A stretch of 42,928 nt of DNA from Pelagicoccus sp. Its GTDB lineage: Bacteria > Verrucomicrobiota > Verrucomicrobiia > Opitutales > Opitutaceae. Shown here one piece after another: positions 7,908 through 15,702 of this stretch. A program made the position numbers and the translations under genes. The stretch covers positions 1 to 42,928 of the forward strand of contig JANQRJ010000034.1 of assembly GCA_028284635.1 (NCBI GenBank), given 5' to 3'. The stretch's first letter is position 1. Each line of letters starts with the position of its first letter. A model generated the notes under the pieces. That model did no database searches. It was not told where the DNA came from and was given only the letters and a program-made list of their open reading frames with translations.

Positions 7908-8162
7908 ATGAAAAATGCTTGGCAAGTGCAGGAGGCGAAAAACAAGTTCAGCTGGTTGTTGAAGCGAGCTGAGGAGGAACCGCAGATTATTACGAAGAAT
8001 GGCCGCAAGGCGGGAGTGCTGCTTTCTTACGAGGACTACGAACGGCGTTTCAAGCGCGAGCGTTTGAGCGTTAGGAAGCTGTTTTCCAAGGCTCCGAAAT
8101 TCGATGCGAACGAGTTGGATTTGAGTCGCGAAAAGGATACGGGCAGGGATTTCAGCTTGTGA
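7908..8162 (+). CDS. Phd/YefM-family antitoxin
   Basis: 84 residues. The N-terminal half has the Phd/YefM fold signature: WQVQEAKNKFSWLLKRAEEEPQIITKNGRKAGVLLSYEDYE. The charged C-terminal tail would be the toxin-binding segment. It overlaps the downstream toxin by four bases (GTGA), so translation is coupled. It should neutralise the toxin and repress the operon by binding the tandem GTCTAGAC sites. Small unit flanked by repeats and unrelated to polysaccharide use. Confidence 0.92.
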   Translation: MKNAWQVQEAKNKFSWLLKRAEEEPQIITKNGRKAGVLLSYEDYERRFKRERLSVRKLFSKAPKFDANELDLSREKDTGRDFSL

Positions 8163-8584
8163 GCTTTTTATTGGATACTTGCGTCGTTTCGGAGAGGTTG
8201 AAGAAGGAGCCGAATTCTCGGGTCTTGGATTGGCTTGATGCTCAGGAGGCGACGAGCTTGTATATCAGCGCGATTTCCTTGGGGGAAATCGAAAAAGGGA
8301 TAGGCCTGTTGCCAGAGTCTTCGAAGAAGGAGAGGCTCCGGCGATGGGTTAGCGAAGACTTGATTCCGTTTTTCGGGTCTAGGCTGCGCGGGGTTGGTCT
8401 CCGAGAATCTATATGGTGGGGAGGCGTCTTCGCGGAACTGCAGCTCGCCGGGAGCAAGCCTTCGGTTGTCGACAGCTTGATTGCGGCGACCGCCGTCGTC
8501 AACGGGCTTACCTTGGTAACCCGTAACGAAGAGGATTTCAGGAATCTTAAGGTGGCGGTCTTCAATCCCTGGGCGCAAGGCTAG
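8159..8584 (+). CDS. vapC: VapC-family PIN-domain toxin
   Basis: 141 residues with a GTG start inside the antitoxin stop. The PIN ribonuclease acidic residues are visible: Asp6 in LLDTCVVSE, Glu43 in SLGEIEKG, Asp105 in VVDSLIAATA and Asp126 in TRNEEDF. Length is normal for VapC. It is expected to be a Mg-dependent endoribonuclease that cuts tRNA or rRNA when free of antitoxin. All catalytic positions are intact, so the module looks functional. The gene ends 10 bp before a MITE-like element. Confidence 0.94.
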   Translation: MSFLLDTCVVSERLKKEPNSRVLDWLDAQEATSLYISAISLGEIEKGIGLLPESSKKERLRRWVSEDLIPFFGSRLRGVGLRESIWWGGVFAELQLAGSKPSVVDSLIAATAVVNGLTLVTRNEEDFRNLKVAVFNPWAQG

Positions 8585-8593
8585 AATTTATCT

Positions 8594-8759
8594 TAGGCCG
8601 CGTGGACAAATTGCGGAACGAGCCTTTTCGAGGGGTTTTCGAGTCAAAATTGCGGCTCTCGATCCGAGGTGAATCCGAGATTCATCGAGGTGAGGGAACG
8701 CAATTTGGGCCGAAAACCACCGAAATAGACGACATGAGCAATTTGTCCACGTGGCCTAG
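8594..8759 (-). mobile_element. MITE-like element, copy 2
   Basis: Reverse-complement copy of 4217-4383 with the same terminal inverted repeats (TAGGCCGCGTGGACAAATTG at the left end). Its right-hand TAG forms the stop codon of the AraC-type gene on the minus strand (8756-8758). Unlike copy 1 it is not embedded in repeat family B, which defines the element's ends. Confidence 0.75.
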
Positions 8760-9535
8760 TCGGGCTTCGTTTGCGATAGGAGGGCTTGCTTGCGGTATTT
8801 GGCGGGGCTGGTTCCGCGGTTTTTCTTGAACATATTGGAGAAATGGTAGCGGTTGCAGAAGCCGCAGGATTCGGCGATATCTTCTATCGTCTTCTCCGTA
8901 TATATGAGCTCGATGCAGGCGCCTTCGATTCTCCTCGCGATCAGGTAGGCTTGCGGGCTCTCTCCGACTTGCTGGCTGAAGAGGCGAATGAAGGCGTTGA
9001 CGTTCATGCTCGCTTCTCGCGCGAGCGCGGCGTTGCTGATCGGGCTTGCCCAATTATCGTCTAGCCGGTCGAGGGCGCGTTTGATGCGCGTATCTTCCTT
9101 GGCTTGGAGAAATCCGGACTCGGGAAGGGCGTCGAGAGCAGCGCCGGCGAGAAGGTTCGCGATTAGCGAGAGGCGGGTCGAGGGAGGACGCGAAGCGCGA
9201 AGCGCGGCTATCTTTTGGAGCAGAAAATCGTTTGCCGGAAAGCTATGAAGGTTTTTCGAAGAGGCGAGATAGCGGATGCGCGAGGTGAAGTGTATATAGA
9301 AGTGAGTCACCGGTCTATCGAGCCTGGAATCGAAATTCGTGTCGGGCGGAACAATATAGAATCTCTTGGGCGAAAGTCTGGTTTTGCGGCCATGGACGAT
9401 GACGGATCCGCCGATCCTGTCGTTCCAGTAGAACCGCCAGTAGGGAGCCGCCAAGTCGTTGTGGTTCCACCGCTTCAGGGAGAGGCTTTGGCAGTCCAGC
9501 ATGCGTATTCCGAAATCGAGTAGCGCGGCTTTCAT
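8756..9535 (-). CDS. AraC-family transcriptional regulator
   Basis: 259 residues from the ATG at 9535; a TTG at 9580 in the same frame would add 15 residues. The N-terminal ~130 residues form a cupin-like sensor (WRFYWNDRIGGSVIVHG, FYIVPPDTNF). The C-terminal ~100 residues hold two helix-turn-helix motifs: NAALAREASMNVNAFIRLFS, and IEDIAESCGFCNRYHFSNMF followed by KKNRGTSPAKYRK, a canonical AraC signature. Divergently transcribed from the GH29 gene across 113 bp, so it is likely that gene's activator. Its stop codon is provided by the MITE-like element at 8594-8759, so the native C-terminus may have been altered by the insertion. Confidence 0.93.
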   Translation of the reverse strand: MKAALLDFGIRMLDCQSLSLKRWNHNDLAAPYWRFYWNDRIGGSVIVHGRKTRLSPKRFYIVPPDTNFDSRLDRPVTHFYIHFTSRIRYLASSKNLHSFPANDFLLQKIAALRASRPPSTRLSLIANLLAGAALDALPESGFLQAKEDTRIKRALDRLDDNWASPISNAALAREASMNVNAFIRLFSQQVGESPQAYLIARRIEGACIELIYTEKTIEDIAESCGFCNRYHFSNMFKKNRGTSPAKYRKQALLSQTKPD

Positions 9536-9648
9536 GTAAAAGATCGGCTTAGTTGAAGGGGAATTTTTTGATGAATGCAAGAATTACGTACAAAATTGGT
9601 TTGATGACGAATTGAAGCTTTGGGGCAATCCGGTTATATCTTATCGTT

Positions 9649-10950
9649 ATGACAGAGGTAGATGCGGCGCTTCCTAAAGGCGACACGACATGGTTCGTCC
9701 ATGATCGTTTCGGCATGTTTATTCACTGGGGCTTGTACGCCCTGCCTGCGCGTCACGAGTGGGTGAAGCGCCGAGAAAAGCTGACGGACGACGAGTACCG
9801 GAAGTATTTCGACCACTTTTATCCGGATCTCTATGATCCGAGGGAGTGGGCTCTCAAGGCCAAGGAAGCGGGCATGAAGTATGTCGTGCTGACGGCTAAG
9901 CACCACGAGGGTTTCTGCCTTTGGGATTCGAAGTTTACGGACTACAAGGCGACGAATACGAAGTGGGGGAAGGATTTGCTGGAGCCTTATGTGGAGGCGT
10001 TTCGAGCCGAGGGGCTGCGGGTCGGGTTTTACTATTCGCTTTTGGACTGGCATCACCCGGAATATACGATCGATTGCCACCACCCTCGGTATGAGGACAA
10101 GGAATACGTGGCGGAGCAAAACGCGAAGCGCGACCAATCGAAGTACGCGAAGTACATGCGGGATCAGGTGAAAGAGCTTTTGACGGAGTTTGGCCAGATC
10201 GATGTCCTTTGGTTCGATTTTTCCTTCGCGCATTGCGAGGATGGCAAGGGGCGCGACGATTGGGAGTCGGAAGCCTTGCTCGAGGTGGTTCGAGAGCATG
10301 CTCCGAACGTGATTATAGACAATCGTCTCGATTTGCCGGGATCGGGCGATATCGCGACGCCGGAGCAGCACCAGCCGATTGCCCAGATTCTGGACGAAGA
10401 TGGAAATCCCGCGGTGTGGGAGGCTTGCCAGACTTTTTCCGGTTCCTGGGGCTACCATCGCGACGAGCAGTCTTGGAAGAGCTTGGACATGCTGCTCTGG
10501 ATGCTGGTGGACGGGGTGAGCAAGGGGGGCAACTTGCTCCTCAACGTGGGGCCGACGGCTCGCGGGGAGCTCGACTATCGGGCGGTCGATCGCCTGGATG
10601 GCATGGGCGCCTGGATGCGGGTGAACGGTCGCTCCATCTATGGGTGCGGCCCGGCTCCCGAGGCGTTTCCCGCCCCGCCGGATTGTCGTTATACCTACAA
10701 TGCGGCCGCTAATCGGCTTTACTTGCATCTAATGGCCTGGCCTTTTAAGGCGATCCATTTGGAGAACATGTCAGGAAAAGTCGAATACGCCCAATTTTTG
10801 CATGACGCCAGTGAGGTGAAGCTGCGCGAGAGGAGGGACCCGGTTCACGCGAATCTGAATCAGGCGACGCCCGAGGGCTACCTGACCTTGGAGTTGCCGA
10901 CAGTCAAGCCGAGCATAGCGCTGCCGACGATAGAGCTTTTTCTACGGTAG
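9649..10950 (+). CDS. GH29 alpha-L-fucosidase, cytoplasmic
   Basis: 433 residues, a typical GH29 catalytic domain. Motifs include RFGMFIHWGLYALP (20-33), AKHHEGFCLWDSKFTDY (83-99), VGFYYSLLDWHHPEY, and VLWFDFSF with Asp190 as the probable nucleophile. GGNLLLNVGPTARG follows near the C-terminus. It hydrolyses alpha-linked L-fucose with retention. There is no signal peptide, unlike many GH29 enzymes, so it should act on imported oligosaccharides. Divergent from an AraC regulator. Start ATG 9649; no clear Shine-Dalgarno. Confidence 0.95.
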   Translation: MTEVDAALPKGDTTWFVHDRFGMFIHWGLYALPARHEWVKRREKLTDDEYRKYFDHFYPDLYDPREWALKAKEAGMKYVVLTAKHHEGFCLWDSKFTDYKATNTKWGKDLLEPYVEAFRAEGLRVGFYYSLLDWHHPEYTIDCHHPRYEDKEYVAEQNAKRDQSKYAKYMRDQVKELLTEFGQIDVLWFDFSFAHCEDGKGRDDWESEALLEVVREHAPNVIIDNRLDLPGSGDIATPEQHQPIAQILDEDGNPAVWEACQTFSGSWGYHRDEQSWKSLDMLLWMLVDGVSKGGNLLLNVGPTARGELDYRAVDRLDGMGAWMRVNGRSIYGCGPAPEAFPAPPDCRYTYNAAANRLYLHLMAWPFKAIHLENMSGKVEYAQFLHDASEVKLRERRDPVHANLNQATPEGYLTLELPTVKPSIALPTIELFLR

Positions 10951-10956
10951 GGATGG

Positions 10957-10980
10957 ATTCCGAGTTTGTCGGAATTCTTT
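10957..10980 (+). terminator. Weak terminator-like hairpin after GH29
   Basis: ATTCCGA pairs with TCGGAAT around GTTTG, followed by TCTTT. Short stem and short T-run, so uncertain. Confidence 0.45.
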
Positions 10981-11067
10981 CCACGAGCTTTGGTAGCTGA
11001 ACTCGACAGAGTTTGGTTTACTATCTCAAGCTCTTCGTGGATAGGAATTGCGTTTGATGATGGGCGA

Positions 11068-11227
11068 GCTTGCCCACGGATATCACGGATCAACACAGAT
11101 CTTTTTTAGCATTGATCTGTGCGAATTGGTGTTATCTGTGGGCAAAATACCGTCCTATTAATCTTCCCATAAGTTAAGACATTCGCGTCAGCCCACTTGA
11201 TTTCCGATTTCAAGCGAACCAACCACT
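11068..11227. repeat. 160-bp direct repeat, copy 1
   Basis: Nearly collinear with 16845-17008 in the same orientation, nearly 90% identical by eye. The first half is an inverted repeat (TTGCCCACGGAT ... ATCTGTGGGCAA) built from ACACAGATC-like units. The second half is unique-looking DNA ending AAGCGAACCAACCACTGATGG. The two copies bracket the GH28, DUF2264 and first lacI genes. The following stretch 11243-11290 duplicates 7525-7572. Confidence 0.85.
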
Positions 11228-11391
11228 GATGGATCACAAATTAACTCAGATGAGAGCCTAATACAGGAAGGCGTTTGCGTTAATCTGCGGTTAGAGAAAT
11301 CCTCTTCGTTTAGCAGCTCGCGTTGAGTCGAGTTTTCAGCTAGCTTATGGAAATCTAGCTAACGCGGCTCGCTCGAATTGGACGCTCTTTT

Positions 11392-11552
11392 GGGCGCTTT
11401 GAAAAATTCGATCCCAGTCGCCATCTCGTTTCATTTCCGCTCAAAATGCGTTTGCTCGCCTCGATGAACCTCTGGTTCACCTCGACTCGCAAGCCACCTT
11501 TTGATCTGGAAATGAAACTTCGCTTGCTCGGGGAGAATTTTTCAAAGCGCCC
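11392..11552. mobile_element. MITE-like element of a second type
   Basis: 161 bp bounded by perfect 18-bp terminal inverted repeats (GGGCGCTTTGAAAAATTC at 11392-11409, its complement at 11535-11552). A second nested pair, GTTTCATTTCC with GGAAATGAAAC, is present, and TTTT flanks both ends. The interior (CTCGATGAACCTCTGGTTCA) resembles the centre of the 4217 element (CTCGATGAATCTCGATTCA). It ends two bases before the GH28 stop codon. No coding capacity. Confidence 0.7.
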
Positions 11553-11554
11553 TT

Positions 11555-13108
11555 TTAGAAATAGATCTCGTCCGAGTCGGCGGCCTGGTGTCCTGCGGAC
11601 TCTTGGGGATCGTTTTGCGGCGTCTCGTCGTTTTCGATTCTCAAGCCGGAAACGTATTCGTTGGTTTCGATGAGGCCGGGTTCCTGGGCGATGCGCTCGA
11701 GTGGAGCGCGGTTGAGCGACACGTTTGCCAGGACTACGTTTTCGATGCGGTTCGCTTCGTTTTCCCCGATAAAGGAAAGGCGCAGGCGGGTGCGGCCGTG
11801 GTAGCGAATATCCTCGAAGCGAATGTCTTCGACGAGGGTTTCTCGCTGGTAGCTTTGGTTCCTTTTGTAGAACTTGATGAAAGTTTTAGTGAGGGCGTCC
11901 CGCTTGTAGTTTCTCAGCTCGATAAGCTGGGGAGCGAAGAGGGGATCAAGAGGCTCTTCTATGCGTATGTCCCGGAAGGATACGTCTTTGATTTGGGCGA
12001 TGTCGTTGTTGACGATGGCGAGGGCGGCGTGGGTGAAGTGCACGATGTCGCAATTGGAGAACGACACGTTACGCATGTGGCGGCAGAGGCTTTCGGTGCC
12101 GAGCTTGAGGGAGCGGCCCCAGTCGCACCAGAGCACGCAGTTTTCCACCGTGACGTTTTCCACGGGCTCGAGGTCGGTCGGGTAGTCGGAAGTCTCTTCG
12201 CGGCCTTTGATGACGATGTTGTCGTCGAAGGCTCGTATGAAGCAGTCGCTGATGTGGACGTCTCGGCAGTTGACAAGGTCGATCCCGTCGGAGTTGTAGC
12301 GCCAGTTGCCGATTATCTTCAGATTGCGGATGCGGATGTCTGAGCATCGAGTCATGACGAGGGTCCAGAAAGGGGAGTCCTTTATAATGACGCCGTCGAT
12401 CTCGATGTTTTGACATCCTTGCAGATGAGTGTGGTAGGGGCCGCGGGGGAAAAGGGCTTCGGGGTGGTCGGGTTCCAATCCAGGCGGAGCGGTCCGTTCG
12501 AAGGTGGAGGCGTCGATGATGCCGCGACCGAGTATCTTGATATTCTTCGCTTCCTTGGCTTCGATGATGGCGTGCACGTGGGCGCCGTCGTCCACGTAGA
12601 GCGTTTCGTTGTCCTTGAGCTCGATCTTGCCTGGGCGGTGTACCCCAGGGCCGAAGTAGCGGGTATGGGGAGAGTCCTTCTCAGGGCGCGCTTTTTCGAT
12701 GGGGTTTACGAAGAGGTGCAAGGCCTTGCGAGCGCCATTTATCTCGCAGGTATAGTGGCCGGGGCCGTCCACTTGGAAGGTGACGATGCCGATGTTGCGC
12801 CGGGGCGTTTCGATGCGTGGCTCGATGCGGCGCGATGAGGGGCGGATGTTGGCGAAGAAAACGTCGTGCAGGTAAGTGACTTTCAGGCTGACTGGTCCGT
12901 CGGCGTCGAAGGTCGCGAACGAGGCGAGCTCGCTTTCTTCAATGGGCCGCTGATGCCCGGGCCACCATTCGCTGACCATGAGGGAGGAGACGCGGGCAGT
13001 CTGGACGAAGACTTCCTGACCGTTGGCCGTTACTTTATAGTCGGGAGAGGGGGCGACGCCTATGGGCGCGTCTGCCGCGATGATGCGGGTATTCGATTCG
13101 GATGCCAT
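11555..13108 (-). CDS. GH28 polygalacturonase-like beta-helix hydrolase
   Basis: 517 residues. An N-terminal beta-sandwich-like region (1-140) precedes a right-handed beta-helix (about 150-480). GH28 catalytic signatures are present in modified form: NSDGID (272-277) for NTDGxD, FDDNIVIK with Asp295-Asp296 for DDCIAI, and GRSLKLGTES at about 335-345 for the GHGxSxGS segment. The pair of aspartates needed for inverting hydrolysis is kept. GH28 enzymes act on galacturonans, rhamnogalacturonans and related uronide linkages; the substrate here is not determined. No signal peptide. A LacI-like site lies at 13246-13259. Confidence 0.88.
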   Translation of the reverse strand: MASESNTRIIAADAPIGVAPSPDYKVTANGQEVFVQTARVSSLMVSEWWPGHQRPIEESELASFATFDADGPVSLKVTYLHDVFFANIRPSSRRIEPRIETPRRNIGIVTFQVDGPGHYTCEINGARKALHLFVNPIEKARPEKDSPHTRYFGPGVHRPGKIELKDNETLYVDDGAHVHAIIEAKEAKNIKILGRGIIDASTFERTAPPGLEPDHPEALFPRGPYHTHLQGCQNIEIDGVIIKDSPFWTLVMTRCSDIRIRNLKIIGNWRYNSDGIDLVNCRDVHISDCFIRAFDDNIVIKGREETSDYPTDLEPVENVTVENCVLWCDWGRSLKLGTESLCRHMRNVSFSNCDIVHFTHAALAIVNNDIAQIKDVSFRDIRIEEPLDPLFAPQLIELRNYKRDALTKTFIKFYKRNQSYQRETLVEDIRFEDIRYHGRTRLRLSFIGENEANRIENVVLANVSLNRAPLERIAQEPGLIETNEYVSGLRIENDETPQNDPQESAGHQAADSDEIYF

Positions 13109-13245
13109 GAGTGTGTCGATGTTTGAGATGGAGGGCTACGTTTAGAGTTTACTGCGATTCATCATATTTTAGAGAGCGTCCAATCATTGGAGACCTACAT
13201 GCTATTTCCCTGATGTGGGAGCGCGTTTGTCACGCGATAGTAGAG

Positions 13246-13259
13246 TTCAAACGTTTCAA
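13246..13259. promoter_or_regulatory. Candidate LacI-type site upstream of GH28
   Basis: TTCAAACGTTTCAA has a palindromic core, AAACGTTT, with a central CG and lies about 140 bp upstream of the GH28 start. It differs from the ACTGAAC-type operator. Weak evidence, from sequence form and position only. Confidence 0.3.
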
Positions 13260-13276
13260 AAATGAGGTGTTTTAGG

Positions 13277-13356
13277 AACCGCGAATGGACGCTAATAGAC
13301 GCGAATGATCTTCATGTTGTAGGAAAATTCGCGTCTATTAGCGTCCATTCGCGGTT
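13277..13356. repeat. Perfect 30-bp inverted repeat, CGCGAAT family
   Basis: Arms 13277-13306 and 13327-13356 are exact complements with a 20-nt loop. Each arm is itself built of about 10-nt near-repeats (CGCGAATGGA, CGCTAATAGA, CGCGAAT). Related copies are at 17116-17220 and 24097-24179. It separates GH28 from DUF2264 and may act as an attenuator or mRNA-stability element. Confidence 0.95.
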
Positions 13357-13392
13357 TCAAATTTCTCGCCTGAGCATCCACCAATTATGTTT

Positions 13393-15453
13393 CTAGCATT
13401 CGCGCAGGCCGTCGATGTGGTTGAAGTCGATAGTATAGCGGGCTTGGTCCTGGGTTTCTATGGTGGCGCCGAGAGTGGAGCCGGAAGGGAGCGTGTCATG
13501 CAGGGCGAGCGACTTTATGGGATTCAGCTCTTCTGCGGTCCAGGGGCTGTCGTCCGTTTTGTGAAGCATGGCGGTGATCATAAGCTCCATGGGCGGGTTT
13601 TTCTGCAGCCGCGTTTTTTCGAGGTAGAGGACCGTGCTCTCCTCCGCTTCCGCGTTTCGTCCGCCATGGACCTTGCAGCGAAGCTGGTCGAACCCTCCAT
13701 AGCATACCAGGGCGAGCTGGCGGCCCTGGATGCGCGCGGTGGCGATGAGACGATCTCCTAGGCGTTGCTGTTCGACGACGGCGGGCTGGTCGTCGAGGTG
13801 GGGCAAACCGAAGTGGGCGAGGGTTAGGTCGTATTCGAAGGCCAGGCGGCTGCGGTCGATGCGTATCACTCCGAGCGGCACGGCGATTTCGGCTAGATCG
13901 ATGATATAGCCGCTGCCGTTGTTGGGCGGCTTTCGAAATACGAGCTGGCGGTAGAGAACCTCTTCTCGGTAGCCATTGTATAAAACGCTGACGGGCGTGG
14001 AGTATATATTCGGGTCCTTCTCCGTTTCTTCCCTGCTCGCTAAGCCGAGGTAGAAGGTGGAATCGCGGGAGTCGAGATCGCGTGGGTCTTTGCTCCGGTA
14101 GCAGTATTCCATAGCGGTGCCGCCTGCGGGATCGTGGTCCTCCCAGGGGAAGTCGGTATTATAGCAAAGGCGGTTGTAGTTGTGGTCCTCTTCGTTGACC
14201 TTGGCGGGCTTTATCTCGGACGCTCCGGTTTCCGAGTAGTTGACGAGGGCCATTCCTGGCTTGGCGAGGACATATTGGTGGGGTTGCTTTCCGAAGCTGT
14301 CCCAGGGTCCGTCGTTCTCGATGGCGGTCCAGAAGGGGGAGCTTTCCGGCAGGGTGAGGGCGAGGAAGGGCATGAACATGGTGAAGGGGCTCGCCGCGCA
14401 GGAGTAGCCCTGGAGGAGGAACTCGCGGTGCCCGTAGAAGCCGAGGCTGGGGACCTCGTTGTCGTAGAAGTCCTCTCGACCGGTGAATTGCAGGACGGCT
14501 CCCGAGCAAAGCCTACGGGCCCAGCCGGGATCGAAGGGGGCGTCTCCCTTGAGCATGAATGCCATGGGGAATCCGCCGGCCACCCAGAGACGGTAGCAGA
14601 TGCTGCGGGCCCACATGTTTATATGGCCTCGGCGGGAGAAGAGGTAGGGAAAGGAAGCCATGAGCTGCCGGGCGCTTTGCTCGTAGGTTTCGGCGATCTC
14701 GGGATAGTAGTCGTCGCCGAAGGTTCTGCACCACACCGTCTGGTAGATGGAGTACATGCTGATGGTGTAGTAGTTGTAGTTCTGTTCCAGATACCAGCCG
14801 TCTCCCGCGTGGTAGGAGTTGATCCAGCGGAGGTGATCCTTGAGCAGGTCTTCGTCGATCTCGTAGCCGTTTCTCTTGAGAAACGACATCATCTCTATGT
14901 TGAAGAAGCGCCAGTTGTTTTGCGTGGTGCGGTGGTGGGCCCACTTGGAGAGGGTCTGGGCTATAGCATCCTTTTGCCCCTGATCGTAGCTGGGCCACAC
15001 GAGGTCGGGCATCAGCAGGAGAAACATGCAGAGACCGCCCAGCTCGCAGGTGAACTGGTAGGTCGCGTCGGGCAGGTCCTCGGGCATGGGGATGGAGTTG
15101 GGATGGCCGGGAGTGAGGGCCCGGCGCAGATGGTGGGCGTAGTAGTCAGCCAGCTTGATACCGCGGATTTCCACCTCCGGTTCGACATGCAGGAGCGGGC
15201 CGGCCAAGGCGAAGGTGCGGCGTAGGCCTTCGAATTCGAGCGAGCGGTACCTCCAGTCGGGCGAGCCGGGCTGAGGGTAGGTCTTGCCCGGCACTTCGGG
15301 AAAAATGATATAGTCGTCGAACGAATCGACGTGGACGAAGGCGCGGTTCAAGACGTACTTGGCGCACTCGATATAGTGTTTGCGGGTCATCCCGGTAAAG
15401 GGAGAGCGGTCTTGGTCGGGGTTTTCGACGCGGTAGTAATCGGCTTGATCCAT
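13393..15453 (-). CDS. DUF2264 family protein, candidate glycoside hydrolase or lyase
   Basis: 686 residues matching the DUF2264 family (Pfam PF10022). The N-terminal ~400 residues are helix-rich, consistent with an (alpha/alpha)6 barrel, with NNWRFFNIEMMSFLKRNG, AGDGWYLEQNYNYYTISMYS and ASPFTMFMPFLALTLPESSP patterns. The last ~250 residues are beta-rich. I recall that some members have been placed in a CAZy beta-glucuronidase family (GH154), but I cannot confirm that here. No signal peptide, so it acts in the cytoplasm. Same strand as GH28, with a 30-bp hairpin between them. Confidence 0.82.
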   Translation of the reverse strand: MDQADYYRVENPDQDRSPFTGMTRKHYIECAKYVLNRAFVHVDSFDDYIIFPEVPGKTYPQPGSPDWRYRSLEFEGLRRTFALAGPLLHVEPEVEIRGIKLADYYAHHLRRALTPGHPNSIPMPEDLPDATYQFTCELGGLCMFLLLMPDLVWPSYDQGQKDAIAQTLSKWAHHRTTQNNWRFFNIEMMSFLKRNGYEIDEDLLKDHLRWINSYHAGDGWYLEQNYNYYTISMYSIYQTVWCRTFGDDYYPEIAETYEQSARQLMASFPYLFSRRGHINMWARSICYRLWVAGGFPMAFMLKGDAPFDPGWARRLCSGAVLQFTGREDFYDNEVPSLGFYGHREFLLQGYSCAASPFTMFMPFLALTLPESSPFWTAIENDGPWDSFGKQPHQYVLAKPGMALVNYSETGASEIKPAKVNEEDHNYNRLCYNTDFPWEDHDPAGGTAMEYCYRSKDPRDLDSRDSTFYLGLASREETEKDPNIYSTPVSVLYNGYREEVLYRQLVFRKPPNNGSGYIIDLAEIAVPLGVIRIDRSRLAFEYDLTLAHFGLPHLDDQPAVVEQQRLGDRLIATARIQGRQLALVCYGGFDQLRCKVHGGRNAEAEESTVLYLEKTRLQKNPPMELMITAMLHKTDDSPWTAEELNPIKSLALHDTLPSGSTLGATIETQDQARYTIDFNHIDGLREC

Positions 15454-15554
15454 CGGACGTGAATACTAGCGGATACGCTCGTGTGGGCGAAAGCTTGGGC
15501 GAGCGCAACTGTTGCCTAAACGGTGAGGAAGAAGGAGGGCGAAAGCGACGGATT

Positions 15555-15671
15555 CTTGGGGAGCGCACGCGTCCCGCGTGCTCGGTTGGGCGTCTCGCCC
15601 AACCGTACTCGTTTAGATGTATCTTGGACGAGACGCCCAAGACTGCCTGCGAGACGCAGGCGCTCCCCAAG
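15555..15671. repeat. Inverted repeat with CTTGGGGAGCGC ends
   Basis: The outer arms CTTGGGGAGCGC (15555-15566) and GCGCTCCCCAAG (15660-15671) are perfect complements. Inner pairs include GTTGGGCGTCTCGCCCAAC and GACGAGACGCCCAAG. It fills much of the gap between the first lacI gene (ends 15703) and DUF2264 (starts 15453). Confidence 0.85.
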
Positions 15672-15702
15672 GCGAAACGCTTTCGCGGCCGGACGAAGGG
15701 CT

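Noticed and set aside
9634-10728. 364-codon open frame on the minus strand
   Set aside because: Shadow of the GH29 gene with its unmistakable catalytic motifs.
10997-11009. CTGAACTCGACAG as a further operator copy
   Set aside because: One half-site is broken and it lies downstream of GH29 between genes, not in a promoter.
14134-15225. 363-codon open frame on the plus strand
   Set aside because: Antisense shadow of the DUF2264 gene; Val- and Gly-rich composition and no recognisable domain.
15505-15515. GCAACTGTTGC palindrome upstream of DUF2264
   Set aside because: Short, single occurrence, no match to the other candidate operators.
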